DNA from: CAZCCV01 sp964497515
Lineage (GTDB): Bacteria > Armatimonadota > UBA5829 > DTLH01
Length of the DNA: 56,283 nt
NCBI GenBank assembly: GCA_964497515.1
Contig: CAZCCV010000015.1
Location: 1-56,283 of the forward strand
Direction of reading: 5' to 3'
The position numbers and the translations under genes were made by a program. Positions 43,560 to 51,934 of this stretch are shown in pieces; positions within the stretch are counted from its first letter, which is position 1; every line of letters starts with the position of its first letter. The notes below the pieces were generated by a model. That model did not search any database. It had not been told where the DNA came from and worked only from the letters and a program-made list of their open reading frames with translations.

Positions 43560-46202
43560 ATGAGACTGGACAAGTTTACAATTAAGGCACAAGAGGCTAT
43601 TCAGGAAGCGCAGAATTTGGCCGACCAGAATGGGCAACAGCAGATCGAGTCAATCCATCTGCTCCTTGCGCTCGTACGGCAAGACGGTGGGGTGGTAATA
43701 CCGGTATTGCAGAAGCTTGGTGTTCGCCCACAATTGGTTGCACAGCAAGCCGAGGATGAGATTGGCCGCCTGCCTAAGGTCTCGGGATCTGTGACAGGTG
43801 GTGCATATGTCGGCGCTGGGCTGAAAGCTGTTCTTGATGATGCTTGGCAGGAGGCTCAGCGTCTGAAAGACGACTATGTCAGCGCAGAACACTTACTCCT
43901 CGGCGAAGTGGGAGACAAATCTCATGCTGGAAGCATTCTTAGGAGCCACGGCATAACCAAGGACGCCATCTATAAGGCGCTTGTTGAAATCAGAGGCGGG
44001 CAGCGGGTGACCGATCAGAACCCTGAGGACAAATATCAGGCTCTCGAGCGCTACGGCCGCGATCTAACCCAGCTCGCACGCGATGGGAAACTCGATCCTG
44101 TAATCGGGCGCGATGATGAGATCCGCCGCGTGATACAGGTGCTTTCACGCAGAACAAAGAATAACCCAGTGCTAATCGGCGAACCAGGGGTCGGCAAGAC
44201 TGCGATAGTTGAAGGTCTTGCTCAAAGGATCATTTCGAGTGATGTACCGGAAGGACTGAAGAACAAACAGGTGATAGCCCTCGATATGGGGGCGCTTATC
44301 GCCGGAGCCAAATACCGTGGCGAGTTCGAAGACCGGCTGAAAGCGGTTCTTAAAGAGATTTCCGAGTCCGACGGCACGATAATCTTGTTTATGGATGAGC
44401 TCCATACTATCGTCGGTGCTGGTGCTGCTGAAGGTGCTATGGATGCATCCAATATGCTGAAACCAATGCTCGCAAGAGGTGAGCTTCGAGCAGTCGGTGC
44501 AACTACTCTCGATGAATACCGAAAGCACGTCGAAAAGGACGCGGCGCTGGAGCGGCGATTCCAACCGATTGTCGTTGGCGAGCCGACTGTAGATGATACT
44601 ATCGCAATCCTCCGAGGGTTGAAAGAGCGATACGAAGTGCATCACGGGGTGAGGATAACCGACACCGCTATCGTCTCAGCGGCGGTACTCTCACATCGAT
44701 ATATCTCAGATAGATTTCTGCCGGATAAGGCGATTGATCTGGTAGATGAAGCAGCGTCGAAGCTCCGAATCGAAATCGACAGCATGCCGATTGAGATAGA
44801 CGAGGTAGAGCGGCGGATAATGCAGCTCGACATCGAACGAGAGGCGCTGCGCAAAGAGACCGATCCGGCTTCTGTTGAACGCCTTTCCAAACTGGAGCAG
44901 GAGCTTGCAGAGCTTCGAGAACGCTCTTCGGAAATGAAGGCTCATTGGCAGAACGAAAAGGACGCGATCTCGCGTATCCGCGAGGTGAAGGAGCAGATCG
45001 AACAGGCAAAGCTCGATGAACAGTCGGCTGAGCGTTCCGGTGATCTTGGAAAAGCTGCCGAGCTGCGTTACGGCACAATGCTCAATCTGCAGCGCGAATT
45101 GGAAGAGCAGAACCAGCATCTTGCCGAGCTGCAGAAGTCGCAAAAAATGCTGAAAGAGGAAGTCGACGAGGACGACATAGCTGAAGTTGTCTCCAAATGG
45201 ACTAGGATTCCCGTAACCAGAATGATGGAAGGTGAGATGCAGAAGCTCATCCGAATGGAATCCAGGCTGGAGGAGCGTGTAATCGGACAGAACGAAGCTG
45301 TTATAGCGGTAGCAAACGCTGTGCGCAGGGCTCGCGCTGGGCTGCAGGATCCAAACAGACCAATAGGCAGTTTCATCTTTATGGGGCCGACCGGTGTCGG
45401 TAAAACGGAGCTCGCGCGTGCAGTAGCCGAGTTCCTCTTTGATGATGAACGGGCGATGATAAGACTCGATATGTCGGAGTACCAAGAACGGCACACGGTG
45501 GCCAGGCTGATCGGTGCTCCTCCGGGCTACGTTGGGTTTGAAGAGGGTGGTCAGCTCACAGAGGCAGTGCGACGCAGACCGTACTCGGTGGTACTCTTCG
45601 ACGAGATCGAAAAGGCACACCCGGAGGTCTTTAACGCGCTGCTGCAGGTGTTGGATGACGGGCGGATGACCGATGGTCAGGGGCGAACTGTGGATTTCAA
45701 AAACACTGTCATCATTATGACCTCAAACATCGGCAGCGATCTTATCCGAGAAAGCAGAGTGATGAGTTTCCGCGCGGACGCCAGCAGCCAGGATCATGAA
45801 GACGAAATGCGCAGCAAGGTTCTTGAGGCGTTACGCTCGCATTTCAGACCAGAGTTCCTGAACCGTGTCGATGAGATAATCATTTTCAACTCTCTGTCGA
45901 TGGAGCACATAAGAGAGATTGTGGATATACAGCTTCATCAATTGAAACAGAGGCTTGAAGAGCGGAAAATCGAAATCGATCTCACCGATGCCGCCAAGGA
46001 TCTTCTCGCAAAAGAGGGCTACGACCCTGTATATGGGGCGCGACCGCTGAAACGAGCTATTCAACGAAAGCTGCAGGATCCACTGGCTCTTGCGCTTATC
46101 GAAGGTCGGTTTGCAGAAGGGGAGAAAGTCAGAGTCGATGCAGCGGAAAACGGAGAAATGGTCTTCGAAAAAGCAGAAGAACGAGCCGGTACTGCATTGT
46201 AA
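43560..46202 (+). CDS. clpB: ATP-dependent disaggregase ClpB
   Basis: The 880-aa Hsp100 chaperone has an N-terminal Clp repeat domain (about 1-150). AAA-1 follows with Walker A GEPGVGKT (about 206) and DELHTIVGAG, a coiled-coil middle domain (about 410-530), and AAA-2 with GPTGVGKT (about 609) and LFDEIEKAHPEVFNALLQV. The middle domain and lack of a ClpP-binding loop point to ClpB rather than ClpC. It extracts proteins from aggregates with DnaK. ATG 43560 is chosen with AGGAG 9 nt upstream; a GTG at 43542 would lie upstream of that SD. Regulation by an HspR-type repressor is predicted from the HAIR element, although hspR is not in the window. Confidence 0.95.
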   Translation: MRLDKFTIKAQEAIQEAQNLADQNGQQQIESIHLLLALVRQDGGVVIPVLQKLGVRPQLVAQQAEDEIGRLPKVSGSVTGGAYVGAGLKAVLDDAWQEAQRLKDDYVSAEHLLLGEVGDKSHAGSILRSHGITKDAIYKALVEIRGGQRVTDQNPEDKYQALERYGRDLTQLARDGKLDPVIGRDDEIRRVIQVLSRRTKNNPVLIGEPGVGKTAIVEGLAQRIISSDVPEGLKNKQVIALDMGALIAGAKYRGEFEDRLKAVLKEISESDGTIILFMDELHTIVGAGAAEGAMDASNMLKPMLARGELRAVGATTLDEYRKHVEKDAALERRFQPIVVGEPTVDDTIAILRGLKERYEVHHGVRITDTAIVSAAVLSHRYISDRFLPDKAIDLVDEAASKLRIEIDSMPIEIDEVERRIMQLDIEREALRKETDPASVERLSKLEQELAELRERSSEMKAHWQNEKDAISRIREVKEQIEQAKLDEQSAERSGDLGKAAELRYGTMLNLQRELEEQNQHLAELQKSQKMLKEEVDEDDIAEVVSKWTRIPVTRMMEGEMQKLIRMESRLEERVIGQNEAVIAVANAVRRARAGLQDPNRPIGSFIFMGPTGVGKTELARAVAEFLFDDERAMIRLDMSEYQERHTVARLIGAPPGYVGFEEGGQLTEAVRRRPYSVVLFDEIEKAHPEVFNALLQVLDDGRMTDGQGRTVDFKNTVIIMTSNIGSDLIRESRVMSFRADASSQDHEDEMRSKVLEALRSHFRPEFLNRVDEIIIFNSLSMEHIREIVDIQLHQLKQRLEERKIEIDLTDAAKDLLAKEGYDPVYGARPLKRAIQRKLQDPLALALIEGRFAEGEKVRVDAAENGEMVFEKAEERAGTAL

Positions 46203-46235
46203 TACCACTTGGTTGGGATGTGTCAATCAAAATGC

Positions 46236-46275
46236 TGGCCGAGGACGTGTGCCTCGGCCAAGATATATCTTTTTA
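46236..46275. terminator. terminator between clpB and lpdA
   Basis: TGGCCGAGG (46236-46244) pairs with CCTCGGCCA (46252-46260), followed by a T-rich stretch ending in TTTTT. It lies between convergent genes. Confidence 0.8.
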
Positions 46276-47835
46276 CACTTTGTGCAGTGCCATTCCGATT
46301 GTATCGAGTGCTGCTTCGTGCAAAGGCTCCGAGAGTGTTGGGTGAGGATGAATCGACGCTTCTATGTCGTCGATTGTGGCCTCTCCCTGGATAGCCAGCA
46401 CTGCTTCTGATATCATATCGGTCGCGTGTGGGCCGATGATGTGTACTCCCAGAATCTCACCGTACTTGGCATCGGCAATCACTTTAGCAAAACCTTCTTT
46501 TTCGCCCATACCGAGCGCTTTGCCGTTTGCAATAAAGGGGAACTTGCCAATTCGCACATTGTCGCCGTGGATTTCGCGAGCTTTTTCTTCTGTTAGGCCT
46601 ACCGTTGCGACCTCTGGGTGGGTGAAGACCACTCCGGGAACTGCCCTGTAGTCTATATGTTTCTCTTCACCTAGCGCATTCGAGACAGCAACTATACCTT
46701 CGTGGAAAGCAACGTGTGCAAGCATTGGATTGCCTATGCAGTCGCCAATTGCATAGACGCCACTTACATTCGTGCGCATTCTATCATCAACGATTATGCT
46801 GCCGCGCTCGGTTTTGATGCCCAGTTCTTCAAGGCCAATATCACTGGTATTCGGCTTTCTACCAACCGCAAGGAGCACCTTCTCCACTTCCATTGTCTGC
46901 TCCCTGCCTTCCGGATCCCGATAGGTAACCTTCTTTCCAGCGGAAGTGTCTTCTGCTCCAAGAACGGCGGCATTGTTTATAATCTTCAGTCCGGCTTTCT
47001 TCAGACTCTTATCCAGTTCCTTTGCGACTTCCTGATCCATTCCAGCAACGATCTGCGGGAGCATTTCAATTACTGTGACTTCTGCACCGAGTCGCGCGAA
47101 AGCATAACCGAACTCCAATCCAATGTAACCACCGCCGATAATCAGCAGGCTCTTGGGCACTTCCCTTGTTTCCAGGGCTTCAGTACTCGTCCAAACAGCT
47201 CCGCCAACCTCAAAGCCGGGCAGGGGAATGAGGCTGGAGACCGAACCTGTCGCTATCACGATTTTCTGAGCCGTTATCTGTTCCTTCTTACCATCATCAT
47301 AAGAGACTTCCACCGTGTGAGCATCTATCAGCCGTCCGGCGCCCTTTGTAAGTTGAATCTTCTCCTTTTTGAAGATGAACTCCAGACCTCTACGAAGCTG
47401 GTCGGTAATTTTGCTCTTGCGATCCATTATCTTAGGAAAGTCCACAGAGTAGCCTTCTACGTTTATTCCGAACTCACCGGCTCGCTTCACGTGTTCCAGC
47501 ACTTCAACTGTGGAGAGCAGCGCTTTGGTGGGTACGCAACCAACATTGAGACACGTACCTCCGACAGATCCTTTTTCTACAATAACGGTGCGTGCGCCCA
47601 TTCTTGCCGCTCGTATAGCGCCAACGTAGCCAGCGGGCCCCGAACCTAAAAACAGAATGTCAGTGTCGTGAGAGCCATCTCTCTCCATTCTCTCTTGTAC
47701 CTCTTCTTTAACTTGCGCCTGGTTTTCTTTCTCCAAATCCGTGATGGAATCTAAGAGTAACGAGGATATCTGGATGTTATTTGGTGGAAGGGTGCCAATA
47801 GACCCCGCATTGGTCTTCATAGAGCAGTCCAACAT
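46273..47835 (-). CDS. lpdA: dihydrolipoyl dehydrogenase
   Basis: The 520-aa flavoprotein (E3) reoxidises dihydrolipoamide in 2-oxoacid dehydrogenase or glycine cleavage complexes. It shows the FAD motif LGSGPAGYVGAIRAA, the redox disulfide GGTCLNVGCVPTKALL, the NAD motif IIGGGYIGLEFG, and the C-terminal active-site pair in IHPHPTLSEPLHEAA. The N-terminus carries an extra 50-60 charged residues before the FAD domain. ATG 47835 has GGGAG 5 nt upstream and a strong promoter 70 nt before it; an inner ATG at 47688 would give the standard length. No partner E1/E2 genes are present. Confidence 0.95.
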   Translation of the reverse strand: MLDCSMKTNAGSIGTLPPNNIQISSLLLDSITDLEKENQAQVKEEVQERMERDGSHDTDILFLGSGPAGYVGAIRAARMGARTVIVEKGSVGGTCLNVGCVPTKALLSTVEVLEHVKRAGEFGINVEGYSVDFPKIMDRKSKITDQLRRGLEFIFKKEKIQLTKGAGRLIDAHTVEVSYDDGKKEQITAQKIVIATGSVSSLIPLPGFEVGGAVWTSTEALETREVPKSLLIIGGGYIGLEFGYAFARLGAEVTVIEMLPQIVAGMDQEVAKELDKSLKKAGLKIINNAAVLGAEDTSAGKKVTYRDPEGREQTMEVEKVLLAVGRKPNTSDIGLEELGIKTERGSIIVDDRMRTNVSGVYAIGDCIGNPMLAHVAFHEGIVAVSNALGEEKHIDYRAVPGVVFTHPEVATVGLTEEKAREIHGDNVRIGKFPFIANGKALGMGEKEGFAKVIADAKYGEILGVHIIGPHATDMISEAVLAIQGEATIDDIEASIHPHPTLSEPLHEAALDTIGMALHKV

Positions 47836-47912
47836 ATCAACTCCCGTCCAGGTCAGCTAGTGTACATATATACCCCGCACGGCGATGATATACCGTCGGA
47901 CTGGGCACTGGC

Positions 47913-47941
47913 AATATAGCATACGAGCTAATATGCGTCAA
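47913..47941 (-). promoter_or_regulatory. lpdA promoter
   Basis: On the minus strand TTGACG (47936-47941), a 17-nt spacer and TATATT (47913-47918): a near-consensus sigma70 promoter about 75 nt upstream of ATG 47835. Confidence 0.75.
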
Positions 47942-47974
47942 GAAACGTTCAGGTGGTCTGTAGCTGTGCTTTCC

Positions 47975-48004
47975 TTGACTCTACTATGCTTCATCCGGTA
48001 ATCT
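47975..48004 (+). promoter_or_regulatory. transketolase promoter
   Basis: TTGACT (47975-47980), an 18-nt spacer and TAATCT (47999-48004). It is divergent from the lpdA promoter, with 33 nt between the two -35 boxes. Confidence 0.6.
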
Positions 48005-48047
48005 AGCACTGGTAAGTCCCTATAGTGATTTTCCAGAGAGGTAACTG

Positions 48048-50108
48048 ATGCAGAAGCTAAATGTTGAGTCGGACCTTGCCCAGAAGTCGGTCAATACGCT
48101 CCGGCTACTAAGTGTGGATATGGTTGAAAAGGCCAATTCTGGCCATCCCGGAATGCCTTGTGGTGCAGCGGATGCTGCCTTCGTGCTGTGGACGAAGTTT
48201 ATGCGCTACGACGCAAAGAAGCCATCTTGGCCAAATAGGGATAGATTCGTCTTATCGGCCGGTCACGGCTCGACCCTGCTTTACTCTTTGCTTCATCTGT
48301 GTGGCAACGAAGAGCTTACTATGGACGAGCTCAAATCGTTCCGCCAGTGGGGAAGCAAGACGCCAGGTCATCCGGAACACAACATTGCGTGTGGCATTGA
48401 GTCAACTACAGGGCCGCTGGGCCAGGGGATCGGAAACGCTGTAGGTATGGCAATCGCTGCTAAGATGATGGCCGCGCGATTCAATCAGCCAGAGTTCGAG
48501 CTCATCAACTGCAGAGTGTGCGGTATTGTAGGCGATGGCGACCTTATGGAAGGAATATCGCACGAAGCTTCCTCGCTTGCCGGACACTTAGGGCTCGGTA
48601 ACCTTATTCTCATATACGATGATAACGAGATAACTATCGAAGGCAAAGCCTCGCTCGCGTGTTCGGACAACGTGAAAATGCGGTTCGAAAGCTACGGTTG
48701 GCATACCGTTTCTGTCGATGGACACAACCGAAAGGCCATCGAAAGAGCCTTGGATGAAGCCGCTGTCGTTACTGATAGGCCGAGTATTATCATTGCCAGG
48801 ACAATCATCGGTTTCGGTGCGCCGACCAAAGCCGGATCACATACTAGCCACGGTGAGCCCCTTGGAGCAGCAGAGGTTTCAGCAATGAAACAGGCTGCCG
48901 GCTGGCCGGAAGGCGCGAACTTCTATGTGCCCGACGACGTTCGCACTCTGTTTGCAGAAGTGCAGGAGGAAAGCCAGAAACAGAGCGCTGCTTGGGAGAG
49001 TATGTTCGGGCAGTACAAAGCGAAGTATCCCGAACTCGCTGCCGAATGGGAAGCTGTGTGGAATAAAGCAGTTCCTGAAGATATTACCGACAGACTGCTG
49101 GGGTCTATCGATATCACAAAGGAAATGGCCACCCGCGAATCCGGCGGATTGGTGCTTCAGGAAGTGGCAAAGCTGATTCCGAGTGTCGTGGGAGGATCTG
49201 CAGACCTGGCTCCATCCACAAAAACCTGGATTAAAGATGCCGGCGTCATAGATAAAACCGATTTCTCAGGCAAGAATTTCCATTTCGGAATACGCGAGCA
49301 CGCTATGGGTTCCATTATGAACGGCTTGGCGTGTTTCGGTGGATTCATTCCGTTTGGCTCGACATTCTTGATTTTCTCGGATTATGCCCGTCCGACTATT
49401 CGAATCGCCGCCCTCAATGGAAACCAAGAAGTATACGTGTTTACCCACGATAGCATTTTTGTCGGCGAGGATGGACCCACCCACCAGCCGATCGAACAGC
49501 TTCCGAGTCTCAGGTGCATTCCGAATGTAACCGTTATCCGTCCGGCGGATGCGGCTGAGACAGCAGTTGCTTGGGCTGCTGCTATGAAGAACACTACTGG
49601 CCCCACTGTGCTGGCTCTCTCTCGCCAGAAGCTCGCTCCGCTTAGCGCAGAGAACCCGCTTATCGCTAAAGGAGCCGAAAGAGGAGCGTATGTGGTTTCG
49701 GATGTCCCGATGAATGAGATGGTTGCGATTATCATCGCCTCCGGCTCTGAGGTTCAGACGGCTTTGGGTGCACAGAAGTTGCTTGCAGAAGATGGTTTCC
49801 TCGTAAGAGTAGTCTCAATGCCGAGTATGGAACTTTTCGAAGAACAGTCAGATGATTACAAAGAGAGTGTGCTTCCGACTGAGATGGATGCAAGAATAGC
49901 TGTCGAAGCGAGCGCAAACTTCGGTTGGGAGCGTTATACGGGTACATTTGGCATGGTACTGGGTATGGAACGCTTTGGAGCATCTGCACCTGCCAGCAGA
50001 GTGTCAGAGGAATTCGGCTTCACTGCAGAGTGGGTTAGGCAAGAAGTGAAGTACTATCTGGACGACGGATGTTGCTGCGATTGCAGCTGTGAGGACGACC
50101 ATTTGTAG
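48048..50108 (+). CDS. tkt: transketolase
   Basis: The 686-aa thiamine diphosphate enzyme of the pentose phosphate pathway transfers two-carbon ketol groups among sugar phosphates. It has the TPP domain with GHGSTLLYSLLHLCG, GPLGQGIGNAVG and the metal-binding GDGDLMEG (about 165), then a pyrimidine domain with FGIREHAMG, HDSIFVGEDGPTHQPIEQL and a C-terminal domain. Length is normal except for the tail, GCCCDCSCEDDHL, where five cysteines lie within six positions. This tail is not usual for transketolases and may bind metal. ATG 48048 follows GAGAGG by about 7 nt. GH172 begins 24 nt after the stop, so the two are probably cotranscribed. Confidence 0.95.
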   Translation: MQKLNVESDLAQKSVNTLRLLSVDMVEKANSGHPGMPCGAADAAFVLWTKFMRYDAKKPSWPNRDRFVLSAGHGSTLLYSLLHLCGNEELTMDELKSFRQWGSKTPGHPEHNIACGIESTTGPLGQGIGNAVGMAIAAKMMAARFNQPEFELINCRVCGIVGDGDLMEGISHEASSLAGHLGLGNLILIYDDNEITIEGKASLACSDNVKMRFESYGWHTVSVDGHNRKAIERALDEAAVVTDRPSIIIARTIIGFGAPTKAGSHTSHGEPLGAAEVSAMKQAAGWPEGANFYVPDDVRTLFAEVQEESQKQSAAWESMFGQYKAKYPELAAEWEAVWNKAVPEDITDRLLGSIDITKEMATRESGGLVLQEVAKLIPSVVGGSADLAPSTKTWIKDAGVIDKTDFSGKNFHFGIREHAMGSIMNGLACFGGFIPFGSTFLIFSDYARPTIRIAALNGNQEVYVFTHDSIFVGEDGPTHQPIEQLPSLRCIPNVTVIRPADAAETAVAWAAAMKNTTGPTVLALSRQKLAPLSAENPLIAKGAERGAYVVSDVPMNEMVAIIIASGSEVQTALGAQKLLAEDGFLVRVVSMPSMELFEEQSDDYKESVLPTEMDARIAVEASANFGWERYTGTFGMVLGMERFGASAPASRVSEEFGFTAEWVRQEVKYYLDDGCCCDCSCEDDHL

Positions 50109-50132
50109 GTCGTGAAAGGCAAGGAGTAAGTT

Positions 50133-51218
50133 ATGTCTGGTTTCAATGGACTAGGGATTCATTTGGGGAATCTCTCCCGACTGTCGTCGGCGAAAACCCG
50201 CTCTATCAGCCCCGAAAACCCAACCGGTGATAAGGGCAAAGGGGGTATGGCCACCGAAGGCACCGGGGCGCGTCCGGCACGCGACTTGGGACAGGGTTGG
50301 AAGATATCCCCGTCGGTGATCATCGCTCCGGGTGAAACACACGTTATGGCGGATATCACCGAGTCTGGAGCTATTCAGCACATCTGGTGTACACCAACCG
50401 GCAATTGGCGGTTTAGTATACTTCGGATTTACTGGGACGGACAGGATACGCCTTCGGTGGAATGTCCGATAGGTGACTTCTTCGCAAGTGCGCTTAACGA
50501 GTACGCACAGATTTCATCTCTCGCAGTATGTGTGAACCCCAAAAGCGGACTGAACTGCTACTGGGAGATGCCGTTTAGAAAACGCTGCAAGATCACTCTT
50601 ACTAACACTGCAGATGAGCCGATGACGCTCTTCTACCAGATCGACTATACTTTGACAGATGTCCCCGACGATGCAGCTTACTTCCACGCTCAATTCCGCC
50701 GTGTGAACCCTCTGCCGTACAAAGAGGTCTTCACAGTGCTCGATGGAGTTAAAGGCCAAGGGCAGTATGTGGGCACCTATATGCTCTGGGGAGTGAATAA
50801 TACTGGATGGTGGGGCGAAGGTGAAATCAAGTTCTATATGGACGGCGATAAGGAATGGCCCACAATCTGCGGCACAGGGACTGAAGACTACTTCTGTGGT
50901 TCGTACGATTTCGATCTCGGGATTGAAAACGGCGGATATCGAGAGTTTACGACTCCGTACGCCGGGCTTTCGCAGGTGATTCGGCCGGATGGACTGTATA
51001 ACTCACAGACGCGCTTCGGAATGTACCGATGGCATATAATGGATCCTATTCGCTTCGAAAAGGATCTTCGCGTCACAATTCAAGCGCTCGGCTGGAGAAG
51101 CTACGGCAAGTATCTCCCTCTACAGGACGACATTGCCTCGGTGGCTTACTGGTATCAGACTATCCCTGCTGCGCCGTTTCCTGAGCTTCCAGAAAGAGAC
51201 TATCTGGAACTGATATAA
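50133..51218 (+). CDS. GH172 (DUF2961) glycoside hydrolase-like protein
   Basis: The 361-aa protein is of the DUF2961 family, now GH172, whose members cleave or bind alpha-D-fructofuranosides, difructose anhydrides or arabinofuranosides. Hallmarks are IQHIWCTPTG, NWRFSILRIYWDGQDTPSVECPIGDFFA and the conserved acidic motif CGTGTEDYFCGSYDF (about 248). No signal peptide is seen. ATG 50133 has AAGGAG 7 nt upstream. The link to transketolase suggests that released pentose or fructose feeds central carbon metabolism (inference). A strong terminator follows. Confidence 0.88.
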   Translation: MSGFNGLGIHLGNLSRLSSAKTRSISPENPTGDKGKGGMATEGTGARPARDLGQGWKISPSVIIAPGETHVMADITESGAIQHIWCTPTGNWRFSILRIYWDGQDTPSVECPIGDFFASALNEYAQISSLAVCVNPKSGLNCYWEMPFRKRCKITLTNTADEPMTLFYQIDYTLTDVPDDAAYFHAQFRRVNPLPYKEVFTVLDGVKGQGQYVGTYMLWGVNNTGWWGEGEIKFYMDGDKEWPTICGTGTEDYFCGSYDFDLGIENGGYREFTTPYAGLSQVIRPDGLYNSQTRFGMYRWHIMDPIRFEKDLRVTIQALGWRSYGKYLPLQDDIASVAYWYQTIPAAPFPELPERDYLELI

Positions 51219-51251
51219 CCTGTAAGCGCTCTGTAGCGCAGTTGAGAATAT

Positions 51252-51295
51252 AAGGCGCGGGTTCCGAATTGATGCGAACCCGCGCCTTCTTTTAT
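51252..51295. terminator. strong terminator between GH172 and yjbQ
   Basis: AAGGCGCGGGTTC (51252-51264) pairs perfectly with GAACCCGCGCCTT (51276-51288) over 13 bp, followed by TCTTTTATT. It serves the plus-strand operon and possibly the convergent yjbQ gene. Confidence 0.9.
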
Positions 51296-51298
51296 TGG

Positions 51299-51712
51299 TT
51301 ATTCTCCAATTACTTTTACAATCACTCGCTTGCGCCTTCTTCCGTCGAACTCGCAGTAGAACACCTGCTGCCAGGGGCCGAAATCGAACTGGCCATCCGT
51401 TATTGGTAAGACGGCTTCGTGCCCAACCAAAAGGTTCTTAAGGTGGGCATCGGCGTTATCCTCTCCGGTGCGGTTATGATTGTACGGCTTGCGATAAGGC
51501 ACGAGATTAGACAGAAAATCCTGCGCATCTTTCCAGATTCCCGGCTCGTTATCGTTCACCCAGATGCTCGCTGTAATGTGCATTGCCGAGACGAGCATAA
51601 GACCTTCCTTAATGCCAGACTCTTTCAGCACTCGTTCGCACTCGTTTGTTATGTTTACAAACTCGACCCGCTCGCGCGTGGTAAACCACAGGTATTCGGT
51701 GTGTGATTTCAC
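51299..51712 (-). CDS. yjbQ: YjbQ/UPF0047 family protein
   Basis: The 137-aa protein shows the UPF0047 signatures: AMHITASIWVNDNEPG (about 43-58), NADAHLKNLLVG, and GPWQQVFYCEFDGRRRKR near the end. The three histidines and acidic residues form a metal site in structures of this family; one member has thiamine phosphate synthase-like activity, but the role is unsettled. GTG 51712 is preceded by GGAGG at 6 nt. It is convergent with the GH172 gene. Confidence 0.92.
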   Translation of the reverse strand: MKSHTEYLWFTTRERVEFVNITNECERVLKESGIKEGLMLVSAMHITASIWVNDNEPGIWKDAQDFLSNLVPYRKPYNHNRTGEDNADAHLKNLLVGHEAVLPITDGQFDFGPWQQVFYCEFDGRRRKRVIVKVIGE

Positions 51713-51890
51713 TGGTTACCTCCGTGTCTTAAGGCTACATCTGAGTTGGTCACACACCGCCTTTCTTCCTTCTAATACGCTATTCTTCAAGCAAACAGTA
51801 GTGCGAGATTCTTTGTGAATTGATCTGAGTGCGAATTGAGAGGAAGTTTCCGAGGCGACACATTAGCGCAATAGTGACTGTGGTGTGGGC

Positions 51891-51921
51891 AGGTTAGAGG
51901 CCGACTGGCAGCCTCTAACCT
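51891..51921. terminator. hairpin 3' to the beta-galactosidase gene
   Basis: AGGTTAGAGGC (51891-51901) pairs with GCCTCTAACCT (51911-51921) over 11 bp. It lies 14 nt past the stop of the minus-strand gene. There is no T-run, so it may be a processing structure or Rho-aided terminator rather than a classic one. Confidence 0.5.
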
Positions 51922-51934
51922 AATCCTTAGAGGT

